From Botryococcus braunii (taxonomy: Eukaryota; Chlorophyta; Trebouxiophyceae), in NCBI GenBank assembly GCA_002005505.1, contig MVGU01001020.1:65001-129000 (forward strand): 64,000 nucleotides of DNA. Direction: 5' to 3'. Below, piece by piece: positions 63,670 to 64,000 of the stretch (within the stretch, counting starts at the first letter, position 1; every line of letters begins with the position of its first letter). The notes under the pieces are model-generated. The model saw nothing but the letters and a program-made list of their open reading frames with translations. It was not told the DNA's origin and ran no database searches. Both the position numbers and the translations under genes were made by a program.

Positions 63670-64000
63670 TAACACTAAGCTCTCACTGCAAATATATGTT
63701 TACCTTACGTTGTAGCTGGTGTGTGTTGCCGCGCTGTCGGCTGGAGCAAGGTTGAGCCCTCCTGCACACTACCTAACCAAACGAGGTTTAAAGAAATTTC
63801 TTACAACAACTGTCCTCCTAGCTTACACTAGCAATCGAGAGCCAAATGTAGCTTACAGATGAACGTCAAAAGCCTTCTTGGAACGTTCTTGGAACGTTAA
63901 CGTGCACTTGCAAGATCGTCCCAGGCATCAAATCTGAATGGCAGACTGCACAGGCGGGTTGGATATGCCTGCGACTTCACGTGATCACCGTGACTGATGT
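63670..64000. other. DNA outside CopE, nothing recognised
   Basis: The only sequence in the window outside all detected elements. It contains a short tandem (TTCTTGGAACG at 63876-63898) and no supported gene. Confidence 0.5.

Overview
This is eukaryotic repeat DNA and I find no host gene in it. Almost every base can be assigned to LTR retrotransposons inserted into one another, to TIR DNA transposons, or to long GA/CT and GT/CA microsatellites. Five Ty1/copia lineages share a primer-binding site (PBS) that matches the anticodon arm of an initiator tRNA-Met. The full 16-base match in one of them is to the plant-type sequence as I remember it, and together with chromodomain-bearing Ty3/gypsy elements (chromoviruses) this suggests a green-lineage organism, probably an alga with a large genome. 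That placement is inference.

Names used here: CopA, CopD, CopE, CopF, CopG (copia); Gyp1, Gyp2, Gyp3 (gypsy); TIR1, TIR2, TIR3 (DNA transposons). Nesting, outermost first: CopE (minus strand; 5' LTR 62980-63669, gag 45599-46526, rest beyond the left edge) is split by CopF (46909-62678) and by CopD (right end 45598). CopF is split by CopG (48771-56093) and also carries TIR3 (57219-57989). A CopD LTR is split by CopA (left of base 1 to 36169) and by TIR2 (36452-41486). CopA (plus strand) is split by Gyp1 (1261-7648), Gyp2 (8657-16050, minus), a solo CopF-type LTR (19791-21301) and TIR1 (22200-35819, CACTA-like). TIR1 holds a PIF1-type helicase fragment, a four-unit palindromic tandem array, a transposase-associated fragment and the Gyp3 remnant. 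Most insertions can be resolved to the base because target-site duplications (TSDs) and interrupted reading frames line up.

CopG is the only element that looks complete. It has 728/726-bp LTRs differing at three places, a PBS, a 174-codon first ORF, a 1750-codon gag-pol ORF and a polypurine tract (PPT). The rest are broken by frameshifts, stops, deletions or insertions.

The most interesting signal is in the copia LTRs. All five lineages carry a duplicated unit (134-145 bp, or about 325 bp in CopF). The first copy ends CAG followed by GT, like a splice donor. The second ends CA(G/A) followed by a short conserved segment, usually GATACG(CC), before the PBS. In the CopF family the first copy is interrupted by three segments with perfect GT...AG ends (104, 86 and 123 nt), and the second copy is the same four blocks joined without them. 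That looks like an intron-less retrocopy beside its intron-bearing source, inside an LTR. Three copia elements (CopA, CopE, CopG) also share an extra small ORF upstream of gag that I do not recognise.
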